Assembly (NCBI GenBank): GCA_029266795.1 | Contig: JAQSWE010000257.1 | Span: forward strand, 1 to 6,250 | Source: Alphaproteobacteria bacterium | GTDB lineage: Bacteria > Pseudomonadota > Alphaproteobacteria > Micavibrionales > UBA2020 | Direction of reading: 5' to 3' | DNA: 6,250 nucleotides | Shown here: one piece after another, positions 4,309-6,250 of the stretch | Layout: the number at the start of each line of letters is the position of its first letter | Numbering within the stretch: the stretch's first letter is position 1 | The notes under the pieces: model-generated | Database searches by the model: none | Told to the model about the DNA's origin: nothing | The model's input: only the letters and a program-made list of their open reading frames with translations | Made by a program: the position numbers and the translations under genes

Positions 4309-6012
4309 CTATGCCTGTGGCTGCCACAGCACGGGCAGAATGATTGTCAATGTCGTACCGACGCCTTCTGTAGATGAAACGCGCAAATCCCCGCCCAGTT
4401 TCTGGACAGCCACCTTCACCGCGCTCATGCCGATGCCGCGTCCCGCGTTCATATCGACACTGTCGCGCGTTGAAAAATCGGTGTCGAAAATATGCTGCAT
4501 CAGATCGGCTTCCGTGCGGCCATCGATCTTTTCGCGCTTTTCACGCAGGCGTTTGGTGACCTTGTCGAAGGAGATGCCCTGCCCGTCGTCACTAATGACC
4601 AGTTGGAACTGCGTACGGCTGCTGTCGGTGTAAGACGTCCGGATGCGCACTTGCAGCTCCGGCGGCTTGCCCAATATCTCGCGCAGCGGCGCGGGTTCGT
4701 AAGCATGATCCATGATGTTGCGGGCAACATGCGTCAAGCTGTCAAAAAAACTGCGATAGAAATCCGGGAACAGTCGTACTTCGTCCCCTTTTTCGTGCTG
4801 GATACGGATGGAGCGGTTGACGGCCTCTGCGAAGTAGGACAGCTGCGTCTCGAAGAATGACAGCAGGCTCCAGACGCTCTGCGACGCGACGCGCTCGAAA
4901 AACAGGCGGCTTGCCGCGTCGGGCGACGCGCCGCCCGATTGCAGCATGGCATGAAGATCAGCGCCGAAACGCGCAAGCTCGGCGGTGCTGACGCTGATGA
5001 TATCGTGACCCGTTTCGAATTCCATGCCCCAGATCTCACGGCCCAGCCAGTGCGCGTAATCGATGCCAAGGCCAAGGCGCACGTCGAATTCGGCGCGGAT
5101 GGCGCGCAGGCCCGCCTGCCAGCCGTCCTGCGGCAGCGCGTCCACGCGGTCTTCGATCTCGTGCAGCATTTTTGCTAGGTCGTGCAGGTAAAACACGTTC
5201 GCCATGCCCTTGACGGTATGGAGATCGCGGCGCAAAGCCTGAAGATCTCTTGCCTGTGCCATATCCTCGAACACCGCCTGAAATACATGCAAAGCATGAA
5301 CGAAGCTGGCACGGTTGCCGGCGATGCGCAGGGTACGAAGGACCTGCTGTTCTTTCTGTCTCAGGCGCTCCTGCGCTTCCATTTTAAGCGTGATGTCGGT
5401 TGCGACCAGCAGAATTCCCATCAGCGCGCCGGTCGCGCCCTGCATAGGCTTGTAAGACAGTGCGATCTGCAGTCCCTGGCTATGCTTATAAAAGTGCGGC
5501 GCCAGCGCGATCAGTTCATCAAAGCTGAGCGCAGTGGAGTCGACGTCGAACATCAGGCCGATCAGCGGCTCGAAATCGGCACGCTGACGTTCATCCAGCC
5601 GCAGGATATCCGAGATGTGACGGTCCGCCGGATTACCCTCGAGCAGCGTCAGGCAAGCGCGTGAATAAACGGGGGAACATATGCCGTCAGGACCGAAAAA
5701 AAGCAGCCCCTGCCCCAGCCCCTCCATCATCGCGTTCGTTGCGATATTATGGCGCAGCAGCGCGAAATTGCTGTTATTGAGTTCTTCCGACGACATTTCG
5801 AGGTTGCGCACGGCGATTTTCAGGCGTTCGTCCAGTTCATTGTAACTGTCATCGACCTGCGCGAGGAAGGCGGGGAAACGGCGAATATTCTCACGAATAT
5901 TGTCGGGCAGCGCGATATCCTCTGCCTGTTGTAAAAGCCCGGCGATGAAGGCATCGGCGTCTGCAGCGTCGAAATGCTTGCGCAGCAAACGTGCGAGCCG
6001 CTTTGAAATCAT
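4309..6012 (-). CDS. CheA-like histidine kinase with PAS-like, HPt and HATPase domains, partner of a FIST protein
   Basis: This 567-residue cytosolic kinase should autophosphorylate and pass phosphate to a response regulator not in this window. There is no membrane segment. Residues 1-90 are helical, with a coiled-coil-like stretch (about 52-85, DDSYNELDERLKIAVRN). A PAS-like region follows (about 92-208, GLLFFGPDG ... GILLVATDIT), then a short coiled-coil linker (209-230). The HPt domain (about 235-345) carries RRDLHTVKGMANVF, with His265 the likely phospho-acceptor. A helical segment (346-425) leads to the HATPase: N-box HVARNIMDHAYEP (428-440, Asn432), G1 DDGQGIS (475-481), F-like IFDTDFSTRD (508-517), G2 GRGIGMS (524-530), and G3 EGVGTTLTI (549-557). 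HPt plus this ATPase resembles CheA, but the CheW-like domain and any receiver are absent. The ATG overlaps the FIST gene stop by 4 bp (ATGA, 6009-6012), indicating co-translation and a sensor-kinase pair, as in NosP/NahK. Confidence 0.93.
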   Translation of the reverse strand: MISKRLARLLRKHFDAADADAFIAGLLQQAEDIALPDNIRENIRRFPAFLAQVDDSYNELDERLKIAVRNLEMSSEELNNSNFALLRHNIATNAMMEGLGQGLLFFGPDGICSPVYSRACLTLLEGNPADRHISDILRLDERQRADFEPLIGLMFDVDSTALSFDELIALAPHFYKHSQGLQIALSYKPMQGATGALMGILLVATDITLKMEAQERLRQKEQQVLRTLRIAGNRASFVHALHVFQAVFEDMAQARDLQALRRDLHTVKGMANVFYLHDLAKMLHEIEDRVDALPQDGWQAGLRAIRAEFDVRLGLGIDYAHWLGREIWGMEFETGHDIISVSTAELARFGADLHAMLQSGGASPDAASRLFFERVASQSVWSLLSFFETQLSYFAEAVNRSIRIQHEKGDEVRLFPDFYRSFFDSLTHVARNIMDHAYEPAPLREILGKPPELQVRIRTSYTDSSRTQFQLVISDDGQGISFDKVTKRLREKREKIDGRTEADLMQHIFDTDFSTRDSVDMNAGRGIGMSAVKVAVQKLGGDLRVSSTEGVGTTLTIILPVLWQPQA

Positions 6013-6250
6013 GCGTACTCGCGGATATGGGTGATGGTCATGGTCTGGTTGTGCAACTCGCAGCTGCCCGCGGCGGACGGGCCGATTTCACCATACGAAT
6101 AAAAACCGGCATAAGCGGATTGCGGACCGATGGCGCCCGTTACGGCCTCCACCTCTTCCTCCACGTCGCTGCCCATGATGATCTTGCGCCCGACGCAGGA
6201 CACGAGCAGGGTCGCGGTATCGGCAGGCGCTGGGCCACCGGCATCTGCAG
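6009..6250 (-). CDS. FIST-domain sensory protein, C-terminal fragment (gene enters from beyond the window)
   Basis: The open frame continues past the window edge, so only the last 80 or so residues are seen. They match the end of the FIST_C domain: LLVSCVGRKIIMG, then SAYAGFYSYGEIGP and CELHNQTMTITHIRE before the stop. FIST proteins are cytosolic sensors of small ligands coupled to kinases and other signal outputs. Some (NosP) bind heme and report nitric oxide to a kinase encoded in the same operon. The heme ligand region lies outside the fragment, so the ligand cannot be judged. A GTG at 6203 is an internal codon, not the start. The 4-bp overlap with the histidine kinase start makes them one operon whose promoter is off the window. 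Confidence 0.9.
   Translation of the reverse strand, partial: ADAGGPAPADTATLLVSCVGRKIIMGSDVEEEVEAVTGAIGPQSAYAGFYSYGEIGPSAAGSCELHNQTMTITHIREYA

Overview
The window reads as a compact chromosomal segment of a Gram-negative bacterium, most likely an alphaproteobacterium. The reasons are a moderately high GC content (judged by eye, not computed), 'AND(N/D)'-type C-terminal stretches in two proteins, and proteins with typical Sec signal peptides. The lineage call is tentative. Every gene I can support lies on the minus strand, so transcription runs from high to low coordinates. I see no RNA gene, insertion sequence, CRISPR array or integrase. Apart from the cluster of uncharacterised genes at 47-2233, it looks like ordinary housekeeping and signalling sequence.

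In transcription order, the right edge (6250-4309) holds the C-terminal end of a FIST-domain sensory protein. It overlaps by 4 bp a 567-residue CheA-like histidine kinase (PAS-like sensor region, HPt domain with His265, HATPase domain). FIST protein plus cognate kinase is a known pairing; the nitric-oxide sensor NosP with its kinase NahK is the best-studied example. No response regulator is visible here. Next come two small independent genes for exported proteins. One is an acidic 84-residue protein with its own extended -10 promoter (TGG-TATAAT). The other is an 85-residue Pro/Ala-rich protein with one calcium-loop-like DxDxDGxxD motif, followed by a clear intrinsic terminator at 3521-3550.

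Beyond the terminator is a class III-like polyphosphate kinase 2 (2594-3466), followed by a small ORF for a putative one-helix membrane protein (2344-2562). A new transcription unit then starts from a good sigma-70-type promoter (TTGACA-17-TATCGT, 2275-2303). It encodes an unknown membrane protein (1421-2233) whose stop codon overlaps the start of an ankyrin-repeat protein (771-1424), so the two are probably translationally coupled. The last gene, another unknown membrane protein (47-679), has its own near-consensus promoter (TTGACA-18-TACAAT, 717-746). The -10 box of that promoter covers the first possible ATG, so the real start is probably a TTG at 679.

Functionally, the right side is sensing and phosphorelay, the middle is envelope proteins and nucleotide/polyphosphate metabolism, and the left is a three-gene group of unknown function. 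That group combines two proteins of similar layout (membrane segment plus helical cytosolic tail) with an ankyrin protein, a plausible scaffold or membrane-associated complex. This last point is inference only. Intergenic stretches are all under 200 bp. The largest (3831-4012) contains short palindromes and a weak promoter candidate but no gene that I can see.
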